A stretch of 64,000 nucleotides of DNA, taken from contig JAHZKP010000047.1 in the NCBI GenBank assembly GCA_022600345.1, forward strand, positions 1 to 64,000, written 5' to 3'. Below the pieces are notes generated by a model, which worked only from the letters and a program-made list of their open reading frames with translations, did no database searches and was not told the DNA's origin. Positions 9,262 through 19,653 of the stretch are shown here, piece after piece. Numbering within the stretch: position 1 is the stretch's first letter; each line of letters opens with the position of its first letter. The position numbers were made by a program, and so were the translations under genes. Source of the stretch: Alphaproteobacteria bacterium. GTDB taxonomy: Bacteria; Pseudomonadota; Alphaproteobacteria; Rhizobiales; Hyphomicrobiaceae.

Positions 9262-10098
9262 ATGCCGCGTTTTTGTGCCAACATCAGCTTTCTTTTCACT
9301 GAGTTACCTTTTCTTGAACGTTTCGAAGCGGCAGCGAAAGCCGGCTTTGAAGGCGTGGAGTTCTTGTTTCCTTACGAATGGCCAGCCCAACAGCTTAGGG
9401 ACCTGGCTGATGCCAATGGGCTGGAGGTGGTTTTATTCAACATCTGGCCTGGTGACTGGGCCTCAGGTTGGCGCGGGTTGGCAGGCGTTCGCGGGCAACA
9501 GGGAGAGTTTTTGAAAAGGCTCGATGAGGCGCTTTGCTATGCAAGTGTGTTGGGCTGCCGGCAGTTGCACGCGATGGCGGGCCTCGAGCGACATGGGGCC
9601 AACACCGACACGCTTGTGGCCAATATCGGGCTTGCTGCCGAGCGGGCATCATCGGCGGGGATCACAATCCTGACAGAGCCGATCAACCGCGGGGACATGC
9701 CGGGCTATCTGGTGCATCGCACTCAGCAGGCCTGCGATATAATTGCGGCCGTGGGTGCCCGAAACGTGGGCCTGCAACTCGACCTTTATCATCGCCATGT
9801 TGAGGAAGGCGCAGCGGCTAACGCCATCGGCGAATTTCAGGATCTGACGGCGCATTATCAAATTGCCGGGCCACCAAACCGCGACGAGCCACAGGTGGGA
9901 TCGGTCGGTAAAGGCGCGTTGTCGCTGGCCGGGGAGGCAACCGGGGAATTGGATTATGAGCCGTTGTTTCGAAATATCGACGCCAGCGGGTACCAGGGTT
10001 GGGTCGGTTGCGAATATCGACCGCGCGGTGACACCGTTTCGGGATTGAGCTGGTTCTTTGACCTATCAGGGCAGAATGGTCGGAGCGGAGAGATTTGA
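9262..10098 (+). CDS. hyi: Hydroxypyruvate isomerase family TIM barrel
   Basis: 'ANISFLFTELPFLERFEAAAKAGFEGVEFLFPYEWPAQQLRDLADANGLEVVLFN', 'EPINRGDMPGYLVHRTQQACDII', 'YRPRGDTVSGLSWF'. Confidence 0.87.
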   Translation: MPRFCANISFLFTELPFLERFEAAAKAGFEGVEFLFPYEWPAQQLRDLADANGLEVVLFNIWPGDWASGWRGLAGVRGQQGEFLKRLDEALCYASVLGCRQLHAMAGLERHGANTDTLVANIGLAAERASSAGITILTEPINRGDMPGYLVHRTQQACDIIAAVGARNVGLQLDLYHRHVEEGAAANAIGEFQDLTAHYQIAGPPNRDEPQVGSVGKGALSLAGEATGELDYEPLFRNIDASGYQGWVGCEYRPRGDTVSGLSWFFDLSGQNGRSGEI

Positions 10099-10154
10099 AC
10101 TCTCGACCCCCAGTCCCCCAGACTGGTGCGCTAACCAGGCTGCGCTACGCTCCG
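10077..10154 (-). tRNA. tRNA-Pro (anticodon GGG), 3' CCA encoded
   Basis: Minus strand CGGAGCG...CCAGT-CTGGGGG-ACTGG...GTTCAAATC...CGCTCCG-A-CCA; 7-bp acceptor stem pairs perfectly. Confidence 0.95.
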
Positions 10155-10277
10155 ACAAGGCGCCTTTTCTGCCTGTTTCCTGGCTCCCGGTCAACGGTCG
10201 AATTTGTTAACCGTGTCTGGTTTTGACCGCGGGTGGTGGAGACGGGTTCGCTGAATGCGTCCAGGGCCCATCTCCGG

Positions 10278-10826
10278 TCAGTTTTGCGCCTGGCGGGCGG
10301 TTCGGGGCTTGCGGCGGGTTTTGGTGGCGGATGCTTCGCCAAGCAGCGCGCTGCGGCAAGCCTTGAGTTCGGAAATCGCGCGGTTGATCGCGTCGACGAC
10401 ATCGCTGCCGAATTCTGCCGTCGGAGTTGGGCCGCTGCGCCCGGGCCGGTTTTTCGAGGCGGTTGCCTTGCGGGCCGTTGCGGTTGGTTTGCGACCGGTT
10501 TTTTGACCTGCCGATTTGGCGCTTCGGGGAGATGGTTTCTTTTTGGGTAGCGAGGGGGTTTCGCCCATCTCCTTGACTGCCTCGACGCCGCGTTCGCGCA
10601 AAATTTTCTGGACGCCTTTGATGGTGTAGGCTTCGGCGTGCAGGAGGTGGCAGATGCCTTTTAACAGCGCCATGTCCTCGGGCCGGTAATAGCGTCGGCC
10701 GCCGCCGCGCTTCATCGGTTTGATCTGGGGGAATTTCATTTCCCAGAAGCGGAGAACGTGTTTTGGAACGTTGAGGTCATCGGAGACCTCGCTGATCGTT
10801 CTGAATGCCGTGGCCGCTTTCGTCAT
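10278..10826 (-). CDS. MerR-family transcriptional regulator; ORF opens at 10877, ATG '[18 protein letters not shown]' preferred
   Basis: '[69 protein letters not shown]'. Confidence 0.9.
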   Translation of the reverse strand: MTKAATAFRTISEVSDDLNVPKHVLRFWEMKFPQIKPMKRGGGRRYYRPEDMALLKGICHLLHAEAYTIKGVQKILRERGVEAVKEMGETPSLPKKKPSPRSAKSAGQKTGRKPTATARKATASKNRPGRSGPTPTAEFGSDVVDAINRAISELKACRSALLGEASATKTRRKPRTARQAQN

Positions 10827-11249
10827 GTTCGAATCCTGTCCATAGAATCGGACGCTCGTGAGCGTTGGTTGGGCCAATGAAACAAGGCCGCGAACGCCAT
10901 CGGAATTCGCCGTGGGGCGGTTGCCGGTGACATTGTGCTGCTAAATTGGGTCAACAAACGCACCCGAAATACATTCAGTGTGCGAGCCGGCGGAAGGCAG
11001 TTATTCCGAGCGCGGCTGGCTTACTTCGCCAATCGGTCGGCGAAGGCTTACTCAAGTCATGGAACTGCAACCAAATGGGACAATAAATCGCGTAACCCGA
11101 ATCCCATTAGACCATAGACAAACGCCTTGTGGCCAAGGGGTTCGCAAGTCATCCTCAGATTTTTTCGATTTACGGGGGGCGTATTGCGCAGTGCTGAACG
11201 GCAATGGCGGCAGCGCTCTTAAAAGCCCCGCCAGGGCCGGAATATCAGC

Positions 11250-11568
11250 CTATTCGGCAGCCTTGGGTTTGCGCATGCCGGTGTTGATGCGGTCCTTCAT
11301 GATATTGGATGGCCTGAACACCAAGACCTTGCGCGGCGTGATGGGAACTTCCTGCCCGGTTTTTGGGATTGCGGCCGACCCGTTCGCCTTTTTCGCGGAT
11401 GCCGAACGAGCCGAAAGACGACAGTTTGACCGGTTCTCCACCAGCAAGGCTGCTGGAGATTTCCTTTAAAACGAGTTCGACAAGTTCTTGGGATTCGTTT
11501 CGCGGCAGACCGACCTGGCGAACGACCGCCTCTGCCAGATCCGCTCTCGTTAATGTCTTGCATACCAT
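11250..11568 (-). pseudogene. ihfA: Integration host factor subunit alpha, frame disrupted by one extra base in an A5 run (T5 on + strand at 11360-11364)
   Basis: Frame 1: [69 protein letters not shown]; frame 2 continues [36 protein letters not shown]. Removing one A restores one continuous IHF-alpha ORF. Confidence 0.88.
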
Positions 11569-11751
11569 GGGCTTGGCCTCCCCAGCGCGCTTTGATCGCA
11601 GGATCGTATAGGGGATGTTCAGCAGGGTCAATGATAGAGTTGCGCAACCGACTGATATTGCGTGATAAATCTTGGGTGCGGCGGGCGCTGCCAAGGCTCA
11701 ATGAGTGCGGTGTCGGTGAGCTGGGCGCGCATGGGTTTGTCAGTCGACGCT

Positions 11752-12765
11752 CTACCAGCGTGCGAGAAGTGCGCCCCAGGTGAAGCCGCCGCCCATGGCT
11801 TCGAGCAGGACGAGTTTGCCTTCCGATACTTTGTGTTGCTCGAAAGCGTGGTTGAGAGCCAGCGGGATCGAGGCGGCGGAGGTGTTGCCGTGCTTATCCA
11901 GGGTGATCACGATTCGGTCTGCTGGTACGTCGAGTTTCTTGGCGATACCGTCAAGGATGCGCTTGTTGGCCTGGTGGGGAACGAACAGGTCAATCTCATC
12001 GACCGCATATCCAGCGGTCAGCAGGGTTTCCTCGATCACGCCGGAGATCTTTTGAATGGCGTGGCGGAAGACCTCGCGGCCATTCATGCGCAGGTGGCCG
12101 ACTGTTTTGGTGGAACTGGGTCCACCGTCGACATAAAGCAGATCCTCAAAACGACCATCGGAACGCAGTCGCGAGGCGATGATGCCGCGATCGGTGCGGT
12201 CGCCGTGCTGGGGCTGGGCCTCGAGAACAACGGCGCCAGCGCCATCTCCGAACAAGACGCACGTCGAGCGGTCTTCCCAGTCGAGGATGCGCGAAAAGGT
12301 TTCCGAGCCGATTACAAGGGCACGGCGGGACTGGCCGGCCTTGAGGAAGTTGTCGGCACAGACCATGCCGTAGACAAATCCCGAACATACGGCCTGGACA
12401 TCAAATGCGGCACCCTTGGTGATGCCCAGCATGTTTTGAATTCTGACGGCAGTGGATGGGAATGTGCGGTCGGGCGTTGCCGTGGCGACGATAATCAGAT
12501 CGATGTCGAGGGGATCGATACCGGAGCGAATCAACGCCTGGCGCGCGGCGGCCGCGCCAAGGTCGGCTGTGGTTTCGCCTTCGGCTGCAATGTGGCGCTG
12601 GCGAATTCCTGAGCGCTCGACGATCCAGTCGTCGCTGGTGTCGACCATTTCCGCCAGTTCGGCGTTGGTCAATACGCGTGCTGGCAGGTGAGCTCCGACA
12701 CCTCTTATCACCGAACGAATTACTGCCACTTTTTCCTCTTTGGCTCTTATAGCGAGTGTTTCCAT
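11752..12765 (-). CDS. fabH: 3-oxoacyl-ACP synthase III (exact start uncertain; N-terminus probably shorter)
   Basis: '[20 protein letters not shown]', '[14 protein letters not shown]', '[18 protein letters not shown]', '[13 protein letters not shown]'. Confidence 0.96.
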   Translation of the reverse strand: METLAIRAKEEKVAVIRSVIRGVGAHLPARVLTNAELAEMVDTSDDWIVERSGIRQRHIAAEGETTADLGAAAARQALIRSGIDPLDIDLIIVATATPDRTFPSTAVRIQNMLGITKGAAFDVQAVCSGFVYGMVCADNFLKAGQSRRALVIGSETFSRILDWEDRSTCVLFGDGAGAVVLEAQPQHGDRTDRGIIASRLRSDGRFEDLLYVDGGPSSTKTVGHLRMNGREVFRHAIQKISGVIEETLLTAGYAVDEIDLFVPHQANKRILDGIAKKLDVPADRIVITLDKHGNTSAASIPLALNHAFEQHKVSEGKLVLLEAMGGGFTWGALLARW

Positions 12766-12947
12766 TCCAGCACCTGGTCATCAGGCGCCATCGTTGGAAT
12801 GCTATCTAAGGTCTTTTTTGTGCTTTGGATTCACAGAGTTTGTTTCACATGTTGCGTGAGGCAAATGTCTGGTCCTAAGCGCAGGTCCTGGATTATTCCA
12901 GGCCGGGTGATCACCTTTGATAGGCGCCGCCCGCAACTTATGCATTA

Positions 12948-13991
12948 TTATTCGGCAGCAGATTGGTCGATACGATGATGGAACGTGTCGAGATCGGCTG
13001 CAAGCCGTTCGATCAAGCCGGTTTGGGCCATTTCGTAGCCAAGATCGACGGCACTTGCAAAGCCAAGTGCATCCGTGCCGCCGTGACTCTTTATGGCTAT
13101 GCCATTGAGTCCAAGGAAAGTTCCGCCGTTGACGCGGCGCGGGTCCATCTTTTGTCGTAGGACTTTGAACCCGCCCCGGGCCAGTACCGCACCCAGTTTG
13201 GATAGCCAAGTGCGGGTCATCGCGTCTTTGAGGTACTGGCTGATCTGCCGGGCGGTGCCTTCGGCGGTCTTCAGGGCGATATTGCCGGCGAATCCCTCGA
13301 CAACCACGACGTCGACGCTGCCCTGGCCGATCTGGTCGCCTTCGATAAAGCCGCGATAGTCCAGCGGCAGGCCGGAGGTCTGTTTCAGCCAGGTGTGGGC
13401 CTGGCGAACCACTTCATCGCCCTTGACTTCCTCGACGCCAACGTTGAGCAGGCCGACGGTTGGGTTTTCGATATGAAACAGGACTCGGGCCATGGCGGCC
13501 CCCATGAGAGCAAAATCGGCCAGTTGGCGGGCATCGGCGCCGATATTGGCACCGACATCAAGGACGATGCATTCGGAGTGAACGGTTGGCCACAGGGCTG
13601 CGATGGCGGGGCGTTCAATGGCGGCCATGGGGCGAAGGATCAATTTCGACATCGCCATCAGTGCGCCGGTGTTGCCGGCTGACACGGCGACGTGGGCATC
13701 GCCTTTCTTGACGGCCTCAATCGACAGCCACATGCTGGAGCCCTTGCCGCGGCGCATGGCGTGACCGGGCTTGGCGTCCATGGCGATGACGGAATCGGTG
13801 TGGAGTGTTCTTGAACGGGCGGCCAGATCGGGGAATTTTTCCAGTTCGGCGGCAATAGCTCTTTCGTCGCCGAAAAAGATGAACTCCATGGCGGGATGAC
13901 GGGTGAGGGAAATGGACGCGCCCTCGACCACAACCGTGGGGCCGTGGTCGCCGCCCATAGCGTCGAGCGCAATCGTCCTTGGCGCTACCAT
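12948..13991 (-). CDS. plsX: Phosphate acyltransferase PlsX
   Basis: 'IALDAMGGDHGPTVVVEGA', 'AVSAGNTGALMAMSKLILRPM', 'LDVGANIGADARQLADFALMG'. Confidence 0.96.
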   Translation of the reverse strand: MVAPRTIALDAMGGDHGPTVVVEGASISLTRHPAMEFIFFGDERAIAAELEKFPDLAARSRTLHTDSVIAMDAKPGHAMRRGKGSSMWLSIEAVKKGDAHVAVSAGNTGALMAMSKLILRPMAAIERPAIAALWPTVHSECIVLDVGANIGADARQLADFALMGAAMARVLFHIENPTVGLLNVGVEEVKGDEVVRQAHTWLKQTSGLPLDYRGFIEGDQIGQGSVDVVVVEGFAGNIALKTAEGTARQISQYLKDAMTRTWLSKLGAVLARGGFKVLRQKMDPRRVNGGTFLGLNGIAIKSHGGTDALGFASAVDLGYEMAQTGLIERLAADLDTFHHRIDQSAAE

Positions 13992-14129
13992 GCGCTATCT
14001 GGCCTCGTAAAATCTGCGTTCTGGAAGGGCAATGTTACCAAGCGGCAAGCAAACTTGATACTCGCGCGGCGGAATAGTGCCCGGGAAGCTGGGAACATAG
14101 CTGTTTGCGGAACCGAAACAACCCGAAAT

Positions 14130-14678
14130 TCAGGGCTTCTTCTTGGGGTCGCGAACAAGTTTTGCCAATGCGGCGAATGGATGCTGGTCGCCATCCTCCG
14201 GGGCAGTGTTGTCCTTTGGCTTCTGGGGAGGTGTTTCCATTTGGGCATCGGGCTTGCGGGGAAACGGGTTGAGGCCGGCCGACAAGACCTCAAAAGCTAT
14301 GCGGCCAACGTCGATTGTATCGGAAACGATCGGTTCGAATTCCTGGGCCGTGAGGGCTTCCTCCTCTTCTATTTGCAGTTGCGGGATCTTGTCGGGTGGC
14401 AGGAAGACGCAGTCGAGGCGCTCACGGACTGTCTCAATGATTGGGTCGAGGGTTATGACACAGGTGCGGCGGAGTTGTGCGGTTAGCGTGCCTGTCAATG
14501 CGAAACGGCCCTTGCCGGCGTTTTTGATCCGGTAGTCAGCACTGAGCGAGATGCAGTCTGGTATTTCCAACCGGTCGGCGATAGCGGAGCGTTCCTGCGC
14601 GGTTGCCTGACGTTGCCCGCTGAGGCCTGCGCGGGGGATTTCATGGACCTTGGTATTCCAGCTTGAAAGTACGGGCAT
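14130..14678 (-). CDS. YceD/DUF177-family protein
   Basis: 'LSADYRIKNAGKGRFALTGTLTAQLRRTCVITLDPI' and plsX-adjacent position. Confidence 0.8.
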   Translation of the reverse strand: MPVLSSWNTKVHEIPRAGLSGQRQATAQERSAIADRLEIPDCISLSADYRIKNAGKGRFALTGTLTAQLRRTCVITLDPIIETVRERLDCVFLPPDKIPQLQIEEEEALTAQEFEPIVSDTIDVGRIAFEVLSAGLNPFPRKPDAQMETPPQKPKDNTAPEDGDQHPFAALAKLVRDPKKKP

Positions 14679-14695
14679 GGGCTAAATCCGCAGCT

Positions 14696-15298
14696 TCATG
14701 TGAATTCTTCCAGGTCTGCAAACCCCGGGTGGCCATCAAGCAAATCACCAAGCGATTGACGGGACAGTTTGACGGCGCAGGCCCGTGTGTAGTCGGCAAG
14801 CCGTTCGGTTTGCGCCAGATGGCCGGGTTCGGCTTCGTTGCTTTCGAAAATGTGGCCGGCGAGGGCGGTTGCAAGGTCGCTCCTGCCAGCGGTGAGGGCT
14901 GCACGGTAATCGCGGCTGCGTTCGAAAAGGCCTGCTGCCGCGCGCTTTACTTTTTTGGGAACGGTGGTGTCTCCGATGCCCAGTTCGCGCATGCAGTCAT
15001 CCATGTCGGTAACGAAACGCTCGGTGAGCAGCCTGACGGCCTCCTGGCGGGTTGCGGGGGTGCCAAGGTCTCGGGTTGCTTGGGCGTTTGCGGTTTCGGG
15101 GGCATTGGTATCGCCTTGCTGCAATCGCTTCAGTACCAAGAACAGGTGCAGCACAATCATTTCATAGCGGCCCTCAAGGGTGTCTGGGACGTCGAGGGTG
15201 CTGTAAAAGGCCGGATTGCGGGCCTGCTCGACTGTGGCCGCATAGATGCGGTCGGTTTGTTGATTGAGATTTCGCCGTTGGTTGAACCACTTGAACAT
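14696..15298 (-). CDS. Ubiquinol-cytochrome c chaperone family (CBP3-like)
   Basis: 'FYSTLDVPDTLEGRYEMIVLHLFLVLKRLQQGD...LTERFVTDMDDCMRELGIGDTTVPKKVKRAAAGLFERSRDY'. Confidence 0.88.
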   Translation of the reverse strand: MFKWFNQRRNLNQQTDRIYAATVEQARNPAFYSTLDVPDTLEGRYEMIVLHLFLVLKRLQQGDTNAPETANAQATRDLGTPATRQEAVRLLTERFVTDMDDCMRELGIGDTTVPKKVKRAAAGLFERSRDYRAALTAGRSDLATALAGHIFESNEAEPGHLAQTERLADYTRACAVKLSRQSLGDLLDGHPGFADLEEFT

Positions 15299-15434
15299 TT
15301 TCTTGCCTTTGAGGGCCTCTATTGCGTGACCGTCCCCACAGAAGTGGGTTTGGTGGATTGTTGTTTGGTGTCGGGCGGTTTATGCGGGCTGTAGTGACAG
15401 GCATTCAAGCGATTCGTGGCGGGATAGGATAACG

Positions 15435-15971
15435 ATGCTCGGTTCTTGCAAGACAAATTGCAATGTCCAATCGGTTGGTGGCCGGGGTGGCCGGGGCCGC
15501 GGCAATGGGTTTGTGAGGGCTGGCACACGGCTTGGCGGGATGGCGGTTTTGGGCGCTGTCTTGGTGTTTTCGGCCGGTTGCGGCCAGCAGGTCCTGAAGC
15601 ATGGGCAGCAGTTCAGCCAGGGCGACTTGCAGCAAATACAACCCGGAATGAGCCGCGAGCAGGTTCGCTTGACGCTGGGTACCCCCTCTACGACAACGAC
15701 GGCAAGTTCGACTGGCGGCGACATCTATTATTATATTTCCAGCATTGCCACCCAAGCGGCATTCTTCAAGCCAAAGGAAGTCGACCGGCAGGTGGTTGCG
15801 GTTTATTTCAACCCATTAGGCTCTGTCGACAGGATTGCCAATTACGGCCTCAAGGACGGCAAGGTGTTCGACTTTATTTCGCGAACGACTCCGGCACCCG
15901 GTGGCAACGAGGACGGTATCTTAAAGCAACTGTTCCGCAACCTGGGTACGCGACAGATCTTCGGCGAATAA
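15435..15971 (+). CDS. bamE: BamE/OmlA-family outer-membrane assembly lipoprotein
   Basis: Lipobox-like 'VLVFSAGCGQQ' and SmpA/OmlA domain 'LQQIQPGMSREQVRLTLGTPSTTT...YYYISS'. Confidence 0.85.
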   Translation: MLGSCKTNCNVQSVGGRGGRGRGNGFVRAGTRLGGMAVLGAVLVFSAGCGQQVLKHGQQFSQGDLQQIQPGMSREQVRLTLGTPSTTTTASSTGGDIYYYISSIATQAAFFKPKEVDRQVVAVYFNPLGSVDRIANYGLKDGKVFDFISRTTPAPGGNEDGILKQLFRNLGTRQIFGE

Positions 15972-16170
15972 CCGTAAATTCAAGCCACAATCTGCCCGGC
16001 TCCAGAATCTTGCACGGTGGCGCCCAGTTCTTTTGGGCGTGACTCTCGGCTGGCCAAAGCCGGCGGGTAATTGATCTGGCTCAGTGCTTCGCCTCATCTC
16101 TATTGGATAGAGACATACCTCATGGGAACCGTCGAGACGGTTTTCGGGGCGTATTTTTCTACAAATTCGA

Positions 16171-16533
16171 ATGAGGATCAGGATGGGAACGAGGGATTGG
16201 AACGATTTCGTCGCGCAGACCGATAAGCGAATGGCGAAGCTGCGGCGGGATATTTCTGAGCCCGCAAAGGGCTTTGGGCAACTGGCGAAGTCAGCGATCG
16301 CGCCGGGGGCGTTGGATTCCAGGACCAAGGAATTGATCGCGCTGGCTGTTGGAATTGCGGCCCGGTGCGATGGTTGTCTGGCCTATCACGCCCGGGCTGC
16401 GGGCCGCTATGGGGCAACCCGAGAAGAGGTTCTGGAGACGATTTCGGTTGCCGTTTACATGGGCGGCGGGCCGTCGATGATCTATGGGGCCGAGGCGCTT
16501 GATGCGTTCGATTCGTTGACCGCCGAGGGTTGA
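16171..16533 (+). CDS. Carboxymuconolactone decarboxylase/AhpD-like protein (possible start at 16183)
   Basis: 'LIALAVGIAARCDGCLAYHARAAGRYGATREEVLETISVAVYMGGGPS'. Confidence 0.9.
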   Translation: MRIRMGTRDWNDFVAQTDKRMAKLRRDISEPAKGFGQLAKSAIAPGALDSRTKELIALAVGIAARCDGCLAYHARAAGRYGATREEVLETISVAVYMGGGPSMIYGAEALDAFDSLTAEG

Positions 16534-16566
16534 AGCTGGTCGTTACCACCTGCAGTCGGGCTAAAA

Positions 16567-16597
16567 GAAAAGGCCCAGCGCGATGCTGGGCCTTTTC
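16567..16597. terminator. Bidirectional Rho-independent terminator between the AhpD-like gene and hppA
   Basis: aaaaggcccagc-gcgat-gctgggcctttt stem with A/T tracts on both sides; genes converge here. Confidence 0.85.
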
Positions 16598-16638
16598 GTG
16601 TTTTTGCAGTTGTCAGGCTGTGGGCCTGATATTGCCGA

Positions 16639-18792
16639 TCAGTGGGCCAGAACGGCCAGCAGCAGCAAGGCAACGATGTTGGTGATCTTGATGGCCGGGT
16701 TTACGGCCGGGCCAGCGGTGTCCTTGTATGGATCGCCGACGGTATCACCGGTGACGGATGCCTTGTGGGCCTCGCCGCCTTTTTCGTGCTTGTTGCCGTC
16801 CTTATCGACGAAGCCGTCTTCGAAGGACTTCTTGGCGTTGTCCCAGGCACCGCCGCCCGACGTCATCGAGATGGCGACGAACAGGCCGGTGACGATAACA
16901 CCCAGCAACATGGCTCCGACTGCGGAGAACGCCGCACCCTTGCCGCCAATCGCACTGATGACGAAGAACAGCACAACCGGGGAAAGAACCGGTAGCAGCG
17001 AAGGTACGATCATTTCCTTGATCGCCGATTTCGTCAGCAGGTCGACGGCTGCGGCATAGTCGGGCTTATCCTTGCCTTCCATGATGCCGGGCTTCTCGCG
17101 GAACTGACGACGGACCTCTTCAACGATAGCGCCGCCTGCGCGTCCGACTGCGGTCATTGCGATGCCGCCGAACAGGTAGGGGATCAGGCCGCCAAGCAAC
17201 AGACCGACGACAACGTATGGATTGTCGAGGCCGAAGTTGATGGTGACATCCTTGAAGTAGGGGTACTTGTCGGGATTCTCGGTGAAGTGTTTGAGGTCGT
17301 AGTTGTAGGCCGCAAACAAAACCAAAGCGCCAAGACCAGCCGAACCGATAGCATAGCCCTTGGTGACGGCCTTGGTGGTGTTGCCAACGGCGTCGAGAGC
17401 ATCGGTGGAACGGCGGACTTCAGCGGGGAGCCCGGACATTTCAGCAATGCCGCCGGCGTTGTCGGTTACAGGTCCGAAAGCGTCGAGAGCAACGACCATG
17501 CCGGCAAGGCCGAGCATCGTGGTGGTCGCAATGGCAGTGCCATAGAGGCCGGCCAGGTTGAAGGTGCACAGTATGCCGGCGACGATGACGATGGTCGGCA
17601 GCGCTGTTGCTTCAAGCGAGATGGCCAGTCCCTGGATGACGTTGGTGCCGTGACCGGTCACGGATGCCTGCGAGATGGCACGCACCGGGCGGAAGCCGAT
17701 GCCGGTGTAGTATTCGGTGATCCAGACGATGGCACCAGTTACGGCGAGGCCGACAATACCGCACAAGAACAGGTTCATGCCGGTAATCTCGATGCCGGTG
17801 GTGGTCGTGGCGATAACGCCGAAGCCGCTGTCTTTATCGCCAAAGACCAGGTAGTTGGCGAGCGCCAAGCCGGCAATCGACAATACCACGGTGGCGATGA
17901 AGCCCTTGTAGAGGGCGCCCATGATCGAGTTGTTGGAGCCCAGTTTCACAAAGAACGTACCGATGATCGAGGTGACCAGGCAAACTGCGCCGATGGCCAT
18001 CGGGTAGATCATGAATTGTGCGAGTTCAGGCTTGTCGAGGAAGAAGATCGCCGACAGAACCATTGTCGCGACCAAGGTCACCGCATAGGTTTCGAACAAG
18101 TCGGCTGCCATGCCTGCACAGTCGCCGACGTTGTCGCCAACGTTATCTGCAATGGTGGCAGGGTTGCGTGGATCATCTTCGGGGATGCCGGCTTCAACCT
18201 TGCCGACGAGGTCGCCGCCAACGTCAGCGCCCTTGGTGAAGATGCCGCCGCCCAGACGGGCGAAGATCGAAATCAGCGAGGCGCCGAAGCCCAGCGCAAC
18301 AAGTGCGTCAATCACCGTGCGTGAGGCGGGTTCGAAGCCAAGCACGCTTGTGAGCAGGTAATAATATAGCGATACGCCCAACAGGGCCAAACCTGCGACC
18401 AGCATGCCGGTGACAGCACCCGATTTGAAGGCGATGTCGAGGCCGGCTGCCAGCGATTGGGAGGCGGCCTGGGCCGTTCGCACATTGGCGCGGACCGAGA
18501 CCCACATGCCGATGTACCCAGCCATGCCGGACAGAACGGCGCCGATAACGAAGCCGATGGCGACGTAGATGCCAAGTAACAGCCAGGCGATAACAAGAAT
18601 GACAGCGCCGACAATGGCAATTGTCGTGTATTGGCGGTTGAGGTAGGCTTGCGCTCCCTCGCGAATGAATCCGGCGATTTCCTGCATGCGTGGATTGCCG
18701 GCATCAGATGCCATGAGGCTTTGTGTGGTGAAGATCGCATAGACGATCGAGAGAACACCGCAAGCGATGATCCCCCAGAGTATCTCGTTCAT
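16639..18792 (-). CDS. hppA: Membrane-bound proton-translocating pyrophosphatase, K+-independent type
   Basis: '[56 protein letters not shown]'; '[16 protein letters not shown]' with Lys at the K+-insensitivity position. Confidence 0.97.
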   Translation of the reverse strand: MNEILWGIIACGVLSIVYAIFTTQSLMASDAGNPRMQEIAGFIREGAQAYLNRQYTTIAIVGAVILVIAWLLLGIYVAIGFVIGAVLSGMAGYIGMWVSVRANVRTAQAASQSLAAGLDIAFKSGAVTGMLVAGLALLGVSLYYYLLTSVLGFEPASRTVIDALVALGFGASLISIFARLGGGIFTKGADVGGDLVGKVEAGIPEDDPRNPATIADNVGDNVGDCAGMAADLFETYAVTLVATMVLSAIFFLDKPELAQFMIYPMAIGAVCLVTSIIGTFFVKLGSNNSIMGALYKGFIATVVLSIAGLALANYLVFGDKDSGFGVIATTTTGIEITGMNLFLCGIVGLAVTGAIVWITEYYTGIGFRPVRAISQASVTGHGTNVIQGLAISLEATALPTIVIVAGILCTFNLAGLYGTAIATTTMLGLAGMVVALDAFGPVTDNAGGIAEMSGLPAEVRRSTDALDAVGNTTKAVTKGYAIGSAGLGALVLFAAYNYDLKHFTENPDKYPYFKDVTINFGLDNPYVVVGLLLGGLIPYLFGGIAMTAVGRAGGAIVEEVRRQFREKPGIMEGKDKPDYAAAVDLLTKSAIKEMIVPSLLPVLSPVVLFFVISAIGGKGAAFSAVGAMLLGVIVTGLFVAISMTSGGGAWDNAKKSFEDGFVDKDGNKHEKGGEAHKASVTGDTVGDPYKDTAGPAVNPAIKITNIVALLLLAVLAH

Positions 18793-19082
18793 TGACGTGG
18801 TCCCTCCAGGACAAGGCCTTGGGGCGGTCGCTTACAACGCATCGTTGTTGCAAGTTTCCATGGTCCCAAACCCCGTGATTTGGCTAATAAGCGCGCGGAC
18901 AATGACAAATTGGTCTAACGCTGGCAACAAAGCACCTTCGTTAATTCGTACAACTGGCGCTTTTTCCCGAGATTATTGAGCCGACATAGTGAAATGCCCG
19001 GAATCTGCGGCCTCAATCGAGACCGGCGATGCCGGGCACGCGAATCTTGCGGTGGTAATTGATTATTCGTGCTGCAACTGCG

Positions 19083-19436
19083 TCAGCGGCGGCGACGCGA
19101 GTTACAGGGCGTAGCCTCGATGGAGCAGCCCCAGCCGGTTGTATCACGGCTGCAGGCTTTCATGCGGTCGTGAGCGCGCTTGAAGTAGGCCCAATCGGTT
19201 CCGTATTCGAAGGCGGTGAATTCCTGCCAATCCTTGATAGCTGCCTTCAAGGCGACCTTCTTGGTTCGTTGACCGCTGGAGTTGCCAACGTGGGTGTGGC
19301 CGTCCAAGCAGGTTTTGCGACCGACCTTCTTCCAGGAGTGGATGCCGGCCATGCCTGTGTCGTCGGCAAAGGCGGGAGTAGTAAAGGTGAAAAAGGAAGC
19401 GGCCATCGCCAAAGCAAGGGCAGACTTGAGTGCCAT
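19083..19436 (-). CDS. Small secreted protein, Cys/aromatic motif, paralog of 19654..20016
   Basis: Signal peptide 'ALALAMAASFFTFTTPAFA'; shared motif with the neighbouring ORF. Confidence 0.65.
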   Translation of the reverse strand: MALKSALALAMAASFFTFTTPAFADDTGMAGIHSWKKVGRKTCLDGHTHVGNSSGQRTKKVALKAAIKDWQEFTAFEYGTDWAYFKRAHDRMKACSRDTTGWGCSIEATPCNSRRRR

Positions 19437-19653
19437 CGTTGTTGATCCTCGACTTCAAATAAGAGTTTGAACGTGGTTAACAATGGCCGAGTCTGCTTGG
19501 GATTTCTTCTCGAAATAATGCCTCCTGGGGCTTTCAGGCATGTCGCGCTGCAAAATCGTCACAGGTTATGATTTGATGCCGGGGGACGTGCAAAAAACCT
19601 CCCCCCGCCACCGTCGACTTGAGCAAATTATTTCACGGAACTCCTGACTTGCG

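Noticed and set aside
11355-11370. Programmed ribosomal frameshift in ihfA
   Set aside because: Required shift is +1 at C-CCA-AAA-ACC with no stop codon or known +1 slippery context, and ihfA is not a known recoded gene; an indel is simpler.
11662-12612. 316-aa plus-strand ORF antisense to fabH
   Set aside because: Fully overlaps a confident fabH; no recognisable motifs.
17287-18324. 345-aa plus-strand ORF antisense to hppA
   Set aside because: Mirror ORF produced by high-GC codon bias; composition rich in D/G/A with no domain logic, fully inside hppA.
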